Assembly: GCA_963662175.1 (NCBI GenBank)
Contig: OY759217.1
Coordinates: forward strand, 52,428,108-52,492,107
Length of the DNA stretch: 64,000 nucleotides
Reading direction: 5' to 3'
Origin: Aradus depressus
Lineage: Eukaryota > Arthropoda > Insecta > Hemiptera > Aradidae
Part shown: in pieces, positions 8,867 through 17,380 of the stretch
Layout: each line of letters begins with the position of its first letter
Position numbering within the stretch: position 1 is the first letter of the stretch
The notes under the pieces: model-generated
Told to the model about the DNA's origin: nothing
Seen by the model: the letters and a program-made list of their open reading frames with translations, nothing else
The model's database searches: none
Translations under genes and position numbers: made by a program

Positions 8867-10179
8867 ACTTCAGGATGTAGTCTAGTTATGTTGGTGCTAA
8901 GGGAGTTTAATATTAATTGTACTATGGTAGGGATGAGTTGATTCACAATTTGGACTATGGTGTTTTCAAGTGTGCTGTTCGTGTTTGGTGTATGCGTATG
9001 AAGAAGTGATGATGTGTTTTGTGAGATGTTATGTTTGGGATGCATCTTTGGTAAGGAAGCCGTTATTACCTTTGCTGCCTCGGCATATGACGACTTGCTG
9101 GTGCTAGGCTGCACTGTCTGTGGATGTGAAGGAAGGCGAGGGGCCACTGGCGGTGCTGCTCTTTGATTCCTCTCTTGGAAAGACCTGTAAAAACTGCAAC
9201 CTCTGTAATTGGCTGAGTGTTGTTCGTTACAGTTGACGCATTGGGGGGCCGTCCTCTTGTCCTGGGGGCACTCAGTCCAGTGGTGGCTACCGGTGCACTT
9301 GACGCACCGCGGCTGCAGTCGACAATAGTTCTTGGTGTGAAAATAGCGCTGGCAGCGGGTACACTGTGGGATCCCACGTGGTTTACGCCTGGGTTCGACC
9401 CTAACTATGCAGAATAGGAGACGGTCTAGCTTGAGGATATTTCGTCCTGCGTCGTTGTCTTCGAGCTCTGCCACTGCTATGGGGATGGGCTCCTTCTGCT
9501 TATTTAAAAGTCTCATGACCTTAAAAATAGGATAGTTTAATTGCAGAAGTTCATTTTTGATTTCGTTATCCGTGATAGATAGAGGGAGACCTTTTATAAC
9601 TACAGACAGTCGTTTTTCATCTGGAGCTCTGTAGGTGTGATAGGGCACTTGATGATCATCGTAATATTTTGTGAGAGTGCGAAAGTCGGGAATGGTGGAA
9701 GTTAGTATTTTAATGCGACTTCCAGCTTGTTTCATTTCAAACTGATCGCTGACTAACCTTTTTATATCGCTTAAAATGGCTTGAAAATTATTTACATCAT
9801 GGAGAAATATCGGTGGAATTTTGAATTTCGGTTCTGGTTTGGTGTTATCTACTTGAATAGCATTCAACGGTTCGAATCTATTTTGTGTGTGAACGAGAGA
9901 AAGGTCAGTTAAGTATTTTTTGCTTACGGACTGACTGGTGGGAGAGTTGGCTCCAGGCCTCTTCCTGGAGTTGATTTGGGTCCAGGACCCGCTGTCTGCT
10001 ACTGTGGGGAGGTCTTCTGCCCAGTCTATTGGGGATTCATTAGCCTCTAGTGACATGTTGACTGCAGGGATGGTTTTTATGTCTTTGGAAGACATTTCCT
10101 CATCTCTTCGGGTAGAGGGAGTCTTTACCCGCAAATACGTCACAAAATTGAGTAAATTTGGTTTACAATTTAGTCTCAC
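8863..10179 (-). CDS. Retrotransposon ORF1: gag-like nucleic-acid-binding protein
   Basis: A 438-aa protein that packages the element RNA. It has a basic, low-complexity N-terminal third. A PRE_C2HC-type domain follows at about residues 190-260 (VVIKGLPLSITDNEI...VMRLLNKQ). Three zinc knuckles come next, at about 263-330 (CTRCQRYFHTKNYC, CVKCTGSHHWTEC, CVNCNEQHSANYRGC). A Pro/Ser/Thr-rich tail ends in a hydrophobic helix (IVNQLIPTIVQLILNSL). This order is standard for Jockey ORF1. It ends with the four-base ATGA overlap into ORF2. The ATG at 10179 was chosen because it gives the whole open frame; a few residues of N-terminal uncertainty remain. Confidence 0.92.
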   Translation of the reverse strand: MRLNCKPNLLNFVTYLRVKTPSTRRDEEMSSKDIKTIPAVNMSLEANESPIDWAEDLPTVADSGSWTQINSRKRPGANSPTSQSVSKKYLTDLSLVHTQNRFEPLNAIQVDNTKPEPKFKIPPIFLHDVNNFQAILSDIKRLVSDQFEMKQAGSRIKILTSTIPDFRTLTKYYDDHQVPYHTYRAPDEKRLSVVIKGLPLSITDNEIKNELLQLNYPIFKVMRLLNKQKEPIPIAVAELEDNDAGRNILKLDRLLFCIVRVEPRRKPRGIPQCTRCQRYFHTKNYCRLQPRCVKCTGSHHWTECPQDKRTAPQCVNCNEQHSANYRGCSFYRSFQERNQRAAPPVAPRLPSHPQTVQPSTSKSSYAEAAKVITASLPKMHPKHNISQNTSSLLHTHTPNTNSTLENTIVQIVNQLIPTIVQLILNSLSTNITRLHPEV

Positions 10180-10233
10180 GATTAAATTAAACTTTGTACA
10201 TATATAAAGCTACTTTATAACCACAATGCTGAC

Positions 10234-10246
10234 CTGACTACAAGAA
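10234..10246. repeat. Target-site duplication, 5' side of the Jockey-type element
   Basis: CTGACTACAAGAA, identical to 5922-5934. Confidence 0.9.
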
Positions 10247-10395
10247 TTGGACAGACTGTGAAAATTCATGTTGTCAGAAGGATAACTTCTACTCGGTAAG
10301 TTGAGGAAGGCGGACATATTGTGCAACTTGTAATGAATAAATAAAACAAACTTATTTATCAAATATTGTCTATTCCACCAGAGATATTTACAAAA

Positions 10396-10421
10396 CTACC
10401 GGTTTCGGCCTTACATCGTCA
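10396..10421 (-). ncRNA. Hammerhead-ribozyme-like core, left arm
   Basis: On the minus strand it reads CTGACGA, a short segment TGTAAGGCC, then GAAACCGGTA. The invariant hammerhead bases CUGANGA and GAAA are present. The self-complementary ACCGGT matches the minimal stem III of Penelope-type hammerheads, which act as dimers. Stem II is very short here. Activity is unproven. Confidence 0.4.
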
Positions 10422-10737
10422 GGTCTAGTTATGAACTAAGTCAGTTTGCAGAGTGCGACCCTTCTAATATATCTCAGGTGAAAGGGTGCTATTTCAAGTT
10501 GGGAATCCCTTGGCTGTACATCATGAAATATTTGAACAAAAAACCTTTTTTTCGTATTTATTTACATAAAAAAAATATCATTTGACTAATAAATACGAAA
10601 AAAAAGGTTTTTGTTAAAATATTTTATTATGTAGCTAACGGTACAGCCAGGGGATTCCCTAGTTGAAATAGGACCCTTTCCCCTGAGATATATTAGAAGG
10701 GTCGTACTCTGCAAACTGACTTAGTTCATAACTAGAC

Positions 10738-10766
10738 CTGAAGATGGTGTAAGGCCGAAACCGGTA
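10738..10766 (+). ncRNA. Hammerhead-ribozyme-like core, right arm
   Basis: CTGAAGA, T, GGT-GTAAG-GCC, GAAACCGGTA: both conserved core boxes, a three-pair stem II and palindromic ACCGGT for stem III. The bases before CTGA (AACTAGAC) and after GGTA (GTTTTGTA) can form most of a stem I. One extra T between CTGAAGA and stem II departs from the canonical fold. Confidence 0.45.
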
Positions 10767-10860
10767 GTTTTGTAAATATCTTTGGTGGAATACACAATAT
10801 TTCAAAAATAAGTTTGTTTTATTTAGTCAGAAGGTTACTCTAAGAGAAAGAGATACACAT

Positions 10861-11175
10861 ACTACTACTTGTCAATAGTTTCACTATATTTGTTTCGCCT
10901 CTTAGAGCATTATCTAGTGTACTGAGTAAAATTCTCAAAAACTAAACACGAAGCAACATGGTCATTATTACGGTATTGTACGTATGCCATTTATAGTTTA
11001 CCTTTGCATTATGTTAGTTGTTAATGTCACAAATATTACTAATGATCATGTTTGTGCTGCCTCATGTTTAGTTCAGAAGAATTTTACTCAGTACACTAGA
11101 TAATTCAATCATGAAGGGGGGCGAAAATATAGTCATGTATCAATATAAATAAAATATTAACACTTGTCACTACTT
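10861..11175. repeat. Second foldback element with diverged hammerhead-like cores
   Basis: The left part, ACTTGTCAATAGTTTCACTATATTTGTTTCGCCTC...TCTAGTGTACTGAGTAAAATTCT, is mirrored by the right part, AGAATTTTACTCAGTACACTAGATAATTC...GGGCGAAAATATAGTC...CACTTGTCACTACTTA. The minus-strand core at 10892-10916 reads CTAGATAATGCTCTAAGAGGCGAAAC; the plus-strand core at 11096-11127 is more decayed. A relative occurs at 53466-53560. Confidence 0.6.
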
Positions 11176-11423
11176 AGTTGTGTATTTTTCTCTTAAAATA
11201 GCCTTATGTCAGTCAATCTGGTTAGTTGAATAGGTCTCCATGTTTTTATGAATTTGAAACTAAATCGTATAACATTGGACAACCAGTTTGTAAACTCTTT
11301 GCGACAAACTAGCAGGTTATTACGAAAGAAAAATACTACTCGTTTCTAATAAATGCTACAAGTGAGATTATTTTATGGAACCTAATTTCACATTTTCATG
11401 CTCAAAGAAATAAAAAAAGTTGA

Positions 11424-11837
11424 TTGTTTCTCTTTGTTTTCTCAATGTTCCACATATGTATTGTTACATACAAACTACGCCCAATTTTCCTTCTCCAAAT
11501 CTGAGTGAAGAGGAACACAAAACAAAACTAAATAAAAATAAAGAATACCTCATCCGTTAAATGAACTCCATAACATTTTTCATCCGGTTGAAAAGTGTAC
11601 AGTCCTGTGTTGCAGATCGTCGCTAGATCGTTGTTTCTCTTTGTTTTCTCAATGTTCCACATATGTATTGTTACATACAAACTACGCCCAATTTTCCTTC
11701 TCCAAATCTGAGTGAAGAGGAACACAAAACAAAACTAAATAAAAATAAAGAATACCTCATCCGTTAAATGAACTCCATAACATTTTTCATCCGGTTGAAA
11801 AGTGTACAGTCCTGTGTTGCAGATCGTCGCTAGATCT
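11424..11837. repeat. Perfect 207-bp tandem duplication covering part of mRpL15 exon 3
   Basis: 11424-11630 and 11631-11837 match base for base except at the very last position. Each copy contains intron sequence, the exon-3 donor site and the last 82 bases of exon 3. The lack of divergence means a very recent event or an assembly error. Confidence 0.9.
11549..11630 (-). pseudogene. Duplicated 3' fragment of mRpL15 exon 3
   Basis: A copy of the last 82 bases of exon 3 (LATICNTGLYTFQPDEKC...) with its GTATTC donor but no acceptor at its upstream end, where it abuts duplicated intron sequence. It should be skipped if the exon-3 donor at 11755 is used. If intron retention or a cryptic acceptor brought it in, it would repeat about 27 residues. 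Confidence 0.8.
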
Positions 11838-11921
11838 ATAGGCTTTGTGGTGTCTATCCTGTTTGTATCAATCATGGTCTGAAGTTGCTGCATTGAGAGA
11901 GGGGGGTACTGTTTCCTTAAA
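11756..11921 (-). CDS. mRpL15: mRpL15 exon 3
   Basis: Encodes about residues 86-141: LRKQYPPLSMQQLQTMIDTN, RIDTTKPIDLATICNTGLYT, FQPDEKCYGVHLTDE. It matches the (F/L)(R/K)(R/K)QY.PLS...LQ..ID..R(I/V)D...PIDL segment of MRPL15. Acceptor TTTGCAG|T completes a His codon (CA|T); donor GATGAG|GTATTC leaves phase 0. Its downstream half is perfectly duplicated next door. Confidence 0.93.
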
Positions 11922-12135
11922 CTGCAAATCAATGCAATCAAATCAATTACAACAAAAACTTTAAAAATGAGGTTACATTTATTTTTTTTAAATTAAAACT
12001 AACAATTTGATTTAAAAAGGTTATTAAAAAAAACAAGAACGTAAAAGAAACTTTTCTTTTTAAGGTACATATAATTGCACAAAACGTCTCGCATGCAAAC
12101 CTACCAGGTTCCAAGTTAACAACCCTTAATTATTA

Positions 12136-13082
12136 TTTTTTTTTTTTATTTTTTAATTATTGTAAACTTTATTATTCTATACATGAATATTATAGTTGGG
12201 CTGTCTATAACAATAATACCTGGCCAATGGCCTAATTAACATGAGATATGAACTCAGGTACAATTCAATAATTGCCCTAAACAAGTAACTTTAAAGTAGA
12301 TAAAATGAACATAATATAGGGGGGGGGGGGGGGGGGGAATATATGTATCGGATAACGGGGGCTTAGCTGTGAAACTTAGATAATGTCTTTTGATTAATTG
12401 ATGAGAAGAAAATCATGCGGTCGCTTCTCTTTAAGTCTGCGTTCCAGTGGTAAAGGTGGGTGGGTGTTCAGCAATTTCCCGGACCAGTGGATTTGGGTAG
12501 TGGGCCATTGTTGTCTGCATTCGGATGTAGGATTCTTTGAGGACCTCCGCTACTTCCGGTATTTCAAGATCAGCATGTAGAACTGTGTTGCGAACATACC
12601 ACGGTGCATCGGTGATGAGTCTCATGACGCGATTTTGAGTGGTTTGTATCCTGGTTATGTGGCTTTTAGCAGCTGAACCCCATAGGCCACAAGCGTACTG
12701 CCAGATCGGACGTATCAGCACCAAATATAGCAGTCTTTTTACTGATAAAGCAAGGGGTGAGCGGTGGTCGAGGAGACACTTCAAGTTTGTTATTCGTCCG
12801 CGAGTCTTCGCTACTAGGTGCTGGACAGGATGGGACCATGTTAGCTTCGCGTCAAATATTAGTCCTAGGTATCTTACTCGTTCTGAACAAGGGATTTGCA
12901 TGTCATTAAGAAAGATGGTTGGATTTGGTATATTTTTTTTATATGTGAAAGTTACCACTGTTGACTTAGTGGAGTTCATTTTTATGCGCCATTTGCAACA
13001 CCATAAGTTGACTGCGTTCAGGAATTGTTGTAGATAATGTTTGGCATCTTCATAAGTCAGGGCTCTGCTGAGGGCAGCAACA
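12136..13082 (-). mobile_element. 5'-truncated non-LTR retrotransposon copy
   Basis: A dead-on-arrival insertion in intron 2 of mRpL15. It keeps the C-terminal part of ORF2 and a 3'UTR, and ends in an A-rich tail (T-rich at 12136-12160 on the plus strand). It is flanked by 9-bp direct repeats TAATTATTA at 12127-12135 and 13083-13091. An unusual run of about 19 G lies at 12320-12338 in the 3'UTR. It is Jockey-like but distinct in sequence from the intact element at 5935-10233. Confidence 0.8.
12431..13082 (-). pseudogene. Reverse-transcriptase C-terminal fragment in the truncated element
   Basis: An open frame of about 217 codons that starts just past the position expected for the YADD box. 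It includes LWCCKWRIKMNSTKS, VRYLGLIFDAKLTWSHPVQ, LLYLVLIRPIWQYACGLWGS, RIQTTQNRVMRLITDAPWYV, and the tail HADLEIPEV. This is the thumb and C-terminal region of Jockey-type ORF2. It is open only because the truncation is recent; with no start, endonuclease or catalytic residues it is non-functional. Confidence 0.85.
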
Positions 13083-13115
13083 TAATTATTACACAAATTA
13101 AAAAAAAAAACTAAA

Positions 13116-13243
13116 TGGGGCCGTCTGTGCCCGCTAAGGTTTTGTTAGCTCCCTGATAAAGAGGCAGAATGACCTCAGACGGATTCGAACCCGTGATCCT
13201 GAGCACAATGGGCAATAACGCTACCTCTGTGCTACTAGCGCCA
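13116..13243 (-). repeat. tRNA-derived SINE-like element, family B
   Basis: The minus strand begins GGCGCTAGTAGCACAGAGGT (A-box-like) and has GGTTCGAATCC (B box) about 45 bases on, then a short body GAGGTCATTCTGCCTCTTTATC. It has no match to the SINE family A body. A tRNA-like fold of the head is plausible, but the extended body argues for a SINE rather than a tRNA gene. Confidence 0.6.
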
Positions 13244-13538
13244 TAATTAATTTTACACAACATAAATAAAAAATTGAGTATCCATTGGCTTGACTACTTA
13301 AATAGTACCTTGCTTATTTATATACTTGAACAAAAGAGTACATATATTGCAAAAAGAATAAATTATATACATAGTTATGAATTTCCTAATAAATAATATT
13401 CCTGAGCCCGAAGAACTAGAAATCAACTAATCAACGCTCCCTCTAAACTCTTCAACTTTTTGACCAATTTGTCTAAAAATCAACAGGTGACATTATTACA
13501 GTTTTTAGTTAAATTAGATATAAAAAAATAAAACTTAC

Positions 13539-13693
13539 TGATGTCCTTTATAGTATGGTTCCATCGGGAATCTCAAATAAAATGGGTTATTTCCTGTTTC
13601 ATAACCAATTCTCATGTAGTTCTGTCTTTGGCCAGACCCTTTGTTACCGCAACCATGCTTGTCTCCTCCATGTTGACCTCTACCCCGTTTATG
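13539..13693 (-). CDS. mRpL15: mRpL15 exon 2
   Basis: Encodes residues 35-85: HKRGRGQHGGDKHGCGNKG, SGQRQNYMRIGYETGNNPFY, LRFPMEPYYKGH. This is the Gly/Arg-rich rRNA-contacting loop of L15-type proteins (RGRGQ(H)GG..HG.G.KG). Acceptor CTCTAG|CAT, donor CATCA|GTAAGT, phase 0 in and phase 2 out. Confidence 0.93.
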
Positions 13694-14234
13694 CTAGAGA
13701 AAAAAATGAAAAATAAGTTAATAAGCTCTCCGTACCGATCTAAAGCCTCATAGAATACACAGATATTAGACAGTTTCTCTGAATTATGAATAAAGCCAAA
13801 ATTCAATAAAGAGAACTTCACAGATTGAGTGTTGTTTGGCTATTTTATACCTTTCATAAATAACATCTACCTTATTATTAATAAATTATTCATAATTAAG
13901 CCGAAAAAAATATAACTACTCTTATCCTTTCGGGCTCTAGAAATCAACATTACTAATTTTTCGCTCATTGCCAAATTTAATAAGTGTATTTTATCAATAC
14001 ATGTACATTGATGAGTATAAGTTTCATTCCTCTTTGTCAACTTTTGAGACATTCCTATAAAAAAATATTAAGTATTATTGTACTAAATGAAAGCACTGTA
14101 TTTCCTATGATAAAAATGTGTAGTAAATCTATTACTTTTTTTATTTTTATTTTTGGCCTTATGTCCGAGCATAAAAACACTGTCTTAAAATACAACATAT
14201 ATACAGTATATAAAAAATACAAATGTGTGTTTAC

Positions 14235-14336
14235 TTTTTTAGGTTCTCCAGTGTTCCTAATGTTTGTTAAACATATTCGAGGCAATGCCCTCAACATCTT
14301 TAAAGCTTCATACGATCCATTCTTTACAGTACTCAT
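14235..14336 (-). CDS. mRpL15: mRpL15 exon 1: mitochondrial ribosomal protein L15 (uL15m)
   Basis: Start of a five-exon gene: 14336-14235, 13693-13539, 11921-11756, 5340-5181, 4332-4028. All junctions are GT-AG and in phase; the total is 888 nt, or 295 aa plus stop, against 296 in human MRPL15. The product is a structural protein of the large mitochondrial ribosomal subunit, encoded in the nucleus and imported into the matrix. Exon 1 encodes residues 1-34, MSTVKNGSYEALKMLRALPR, then ICLTNIRNTGEPKK. It is basic, lacks acidic residues early on and carries the LP R..L.NI(R/K)...G..K motif of the family N terminus. The exons are small, while intron 3 is 6.4 kb because of inserted transposons. The identification is firm from alignment by eye over the whole length. 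Confidence 0.93.
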
Positions 14337-14597
14337 TTTTAGAATAATACAAGCTTGAAAATACTGTGGATTAAATATAGAAATATTTAACTATATAGCA
14401 GGTTTATAAACATTAACATTGAGCATATAACCATACACAAAACCTAATAGCATAAGTCGATTCGTAACATCGATAAAATACTACAAAAAATACTGTCGAC
14501 ATGTTTTTCAATTTATTGTCATAATTATAGAATTCGAGGCTCAGATAAAATCCCTGAAAGATTGTATATTTTTTTCTGGGTGGCAAAGGACTATATG
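14337..14597. promoter_or_regulatory. Short 5' flank of mRpL15
   Basis: Only about 260 bases separate the mRpL15 start codon from the terminal repeat of a DNA transposon, so the core promoter must lie here or inside the transposon end. The sequence is AT-rich and no certain TATA box or initiator was identified. The call is positional. Confidence 0.35.
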
Positions 14598-15068
14598 CCA
14601 GTTGCCGGGTACTCCAATTCGGAAATAATTCATGGCAAATGTTTTATCGTTTTAATCTCTTCAGTTATGTCCCAATATGACTATCCTAGGTTTTCCTCCT
14701 CCACTGTTGCGAAATGTGACCTGAAATGTGGTGTTTTTGCGTTTTTTTAAAGATTTCTTGATAACAACCCAATAAATCAACAAAGTTATTATTATGAAAG
14801 TTGTAGAGCGTTAAATTCTGCTTAAATTAGTACCAATTTGATATATTTTGTTTCAGTTAAAACTGTACGAGCTCTTTTCAAAATTGCACTAATTTGTCAA
14901 CTTACCATACATTTATTTTTTCTTCCTAAAATAATGCAGAAATGGGACAAGAATAAGTAATATTTATTTTACATTATAATAGGTGCCTACATAAATATAT
15001 AATTATTTAAGTTTTTATAATAAATTAATAATAATAGGGGTAGAATGCAAGAAACCTTTCTAGAATTG
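14598..15068 (+). repeat. Left terminal inverted repeat
   Basis: Reverse complement of 16767-17258 with scattered substitutions. The outer end reads GCCAGTTGCCGGGTA, against CTAGTTGTTGGGG on the other side. Confidence 0.8.
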
Positions 15069-15169
15069 GAATCAAATTGGTATATTATGCTTAATTAAAT
15101 GACAACGACGACATAAGATAATATTTCAATTAATTCATTGATTCAATCGCGCATGGTTTGAAGGAAACG

Positions 15170-16523
15170 TTGGTCCGCTTTCAATTTCTTCACCTTTGTT
15201 CGGGTCGTCTTTTTCTTCACTCAACAGGATCATCTCATTGAGGTCATCGTTGTTTCCAGTAGGAATATCTTCTACATCTGCTTCGATGGGAGCATCCGTA
15301 CATGAATGCCCTCTGCATTTTGCACAAATTATTGAGCATTTTATTTCTGCAACTACAAGCCGCTTTACACTCTTTGGCGCATTTGCAGGATATAGTTGTC
15401 AAAAGTGACATTGGAGCAGATTCTTTGGTGCTGGGAACAGGAGCCAGACCATGGTAGTTTGCCAACCCCAGTTTACAGGATTCATGCAGTTACCTAACCA
15501 CATTTGCACTTGCAGGTAGACCCTAAAGCAGTGTTGGCGTGCTGCTTCCTGCGTTGGAGGTAGTGTAGCCAAATTGAAGTTGGTTTTCACAAGAGATTTT
15601 GCAAATAGATGGCCTCGTAAATTATTAAATGTATCATCACTTTACCACCGTAGAGTGATATCAAGAATTTTTGCCCTACATTTACAATAATGTCCCAGCT
15701 GATCGAATGAAACAAAACAAACGTTTTGATTAATGGACTTGGATTTATTGTCTGCAGAGAGAAGTGCAGTGTAAACTGTGTCATAATTTGTTGAAGGTGC
15801 ATTTATGAAAGGAAGAAAAAGTGTTTGTGATGTAGAGAAGGGGTTTGAGGATGTTATCCCCCCATGAAGCCATTGGCTCCTTTCCATTTCCAAAGGATCC
15901 ACATGAAATCAGCTGGCAGAACGTTTGTTTACACTAGAGCAATTTTCCCTGAGGTCCTCAACCATGATGTCTCCAAAAGATGACGCAGATTTTTGAAATG
16001 TAACCAATGGGACAGCACCTTTCCCACAGTGGCTCTTGGAACAACACCCACTCTATTAATAATGGCATCTCTTGAAGAAGTAGAAGTTGAAGGGGTAATT
16101 CACTGAGTTCCCCCCATTGCATGAAAAGAATTAGAGCCATCAGATGGTGTCTACATTAACCTCGGCATTGTCAAACACAAACTGCGAAAGCTTTCCTTTT
16201 TGTTTGGTGATAAAATCTTCAGAGGCATCCTGAGCACAAAAACAACATTTAGTTTTGAAATCAAAAATTGTTCTACTTGATCGCACCACCTTTCGTGCTT
16301 CACTCTCACCTGCTTTCATGGCTGCAGTCACACTTTTTTCTCTAGTATACAATTTATGACATGCAACATGCATTTTTACAGTCTCAAATTTTTGAAAAAT
16401 AAAATGCTTTTCATCACTTCTTATCTTGCTGCGCTCAATCAATGTTTTAATTCTTCTAGTTTTCACGGTCACTGTCTCACCCTCCGATAACGACTCTTCA
16501 CATACTACACACAAGTCTGACAT
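15170..16523 (-). pseudogene. Broken transposon protein with N-terminal Cys module and C-terminal CXC (tesmin-like) domain
   Basis: At least three frames must be joined. The N-terminal piece (from about 16523) has MSDLCVVCEESLSEGETVTV, KTLIERSKIRSDEKH, CHKLYTREKSVTAAMK and TKCCFCAQDAS, a paired-Cys module. A middle piece carries VGQKFLISLYGGKV. A third piece reads LPPTQEAARQHCFRVYLQVQ and WLGNCMNPVNWGW. The last piece reads ISCKCAKECKAACSCRNKML and CKMQRAF, matching a CXC/tesmin-type Cys cluster (C.C...C....C.CRK). The order Cys module, (L/I)YGGK, LPPT..AA..H..RVYLQVQ.WLGN...P..WGW, CXC occurs in a widespread insect and cnidarian protein family that is usually transposon-borne. The family memory is moderate; the linkage to these inverted repeats is seen directly. 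Confidence 0.65.
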
Positions 16524-16766
16524 GTTGTTTACATCGGAACAAATTATGTGTACTATGATCAAGAAGCCACGAGGACAGGAAAAATGACTTTAGCCAGAAA
16601 CCATGTCGATCACTTCGCATACTGAAATTAAATACTAATTATATTAAATACCTAGTTGGAGGGGGCTTAGAAAGGGCAACAACAATGAGAAGTACAGGAA
16701 GGGGTTCTGAAGGAGATAGTGGGAGGGGAAGCTGGACCTTCCCCACAGGGCAGGAGGTCCCTCATT

Positions 16767-17258
16767 CCCATTCTAGAAAGGTATCTTGCATTCTATCCCT
16801 ATTATTATTAATATATTATAAAAACTTATATAATTATATATTTATGTAGGCACCCATTATAATGTAAAATAAATATTACTTATTCTTACCCCATTTCTGC
16901 ATTATTTTAGGTAGAAAAAAAAAATGTTTGGTAATTTAACAAATTAGTGCGATTTTGATAAGAGCTCGTACAGTTTTAACTGAAACAAAATATATCAAAT
17001 TGGTACTCATTTTACTCTCTACAACTTTTATAACAATAACTTTGTTGATTTATTGGGTTGTTATCATGAAATCTTTAAAAAACCGCCAAAACACCCCATT
17101 TCAGGTCACATTTCGCAACCTAGGAGCTGACGCTCACCTCGGAGGAGAAGGAAAACCTAGGATAGCCATATTGGGATATAACTGAAGAGATTGAAACGAT
17201 AAAACATTTGCCATGAATTATTTCCAAATTACGTTACTTTTTCCTCCCCAACAACTAG
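16767..17258 (-). repeat. Right terminal inverted repeat
   Basis: Mirror of 14598-15068. It carries a GGAGCTGACGCTCACCTCGG stretch where the left copy has TTTTCCTCCTCCACTG, a local divergence within otherwise similar sequence. Confidence 0.8.
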
Positions 17259-17380
17259 CATAATAAACCATAATTGAATTTGATAAATGATAAATTTAAA
17301 AAAGAAATTAAATTAAAATGAAAAAGAAGAAAAAAATAATAAATAACGTTTAAAAATTGTATAAAATTATAATAAATATA

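Larger units (their letters stand above)
5935..10233 (-). mobile_element. Full-length Jockey-clade non-LTR retrotransposon
   Basis: About 4.3 kb on the minus strand inside intron 3 of mRpL15, in the same orientation as the gene. It is bounded by a perfect 13-bp target-site duplication. Sense order is: a short 5'UTR beginning GTCAGCATTGTGG, ORF1 (gag-like), ORF2 (endonuclease plus reverse transcriptase, no RNase H), then a 3'UTR that holds a 77-base T run and ends GGCCCAAATAAATTACTTTC. Both ORFs are uninterrupted and the duplication is perfect, so the insertion is young and may still be competent. Clade placement rests on domain content (PRE_C2HC plus zinc knuckles in ORF1; EN-RT without RNase H in ORF2), which fits Jockey. 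Confidence 0.92.
10336..10826. repeat. Long palindromic foldback element (491 bp) with two hammerhead-like cores
   Basis: The left half (starting AATAAATAAAACAAACTTAT) is the reverse complement of the right half (ending ATAAGTTTGTTTTATTTA), with few mismatches over arms of about 220-235 bp. The centre lies near 10575, within AATAAATACG repeats. Each arm contains a CCGAAACCGGTAG motif. A related, shorter element is at 25131-25301, and the similarity runs left of both (TAAGTTGAGGAA.GCGGACATATTGT at 10298 and 25092), so the family is longer than the palindrome. It is in mRpL15 intron 3. Confidence 0.85.
14598..17258. mobile_element. Decayed DNA transposon with about 470-bp terminal inverted repeats
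   Basis: The left end (14598-15068) and right end (16767-17258) are inverted copies of each other over about 470-490 bp. Shared blocks include CGGAAATAATTCATGGCAAA, ACTGTACGAGCTCTT, the AACAATTTGTTAAATT-like segment and GTGCCTACATAAATATATAA. They diverge by perhaps 10% with small indels. Between them lie frameshifted remains of a cysteine-rich protein on the minus strand. The long inverted repeats with an internal transposon-type protein mark a TIR-class DNA transposon. The superfamily is uncertain. The interior of about 1.7 kb is too short for a full transposase, so internal deletion is likely. Confidence 0.8.

Noticed and set aside
13160..13243. tRNA gene on the minus strand
   Set aside because: The A and B boxes are present, but the sequence continues into a SINE-like body and the acceptor stem does not pair convincingly.
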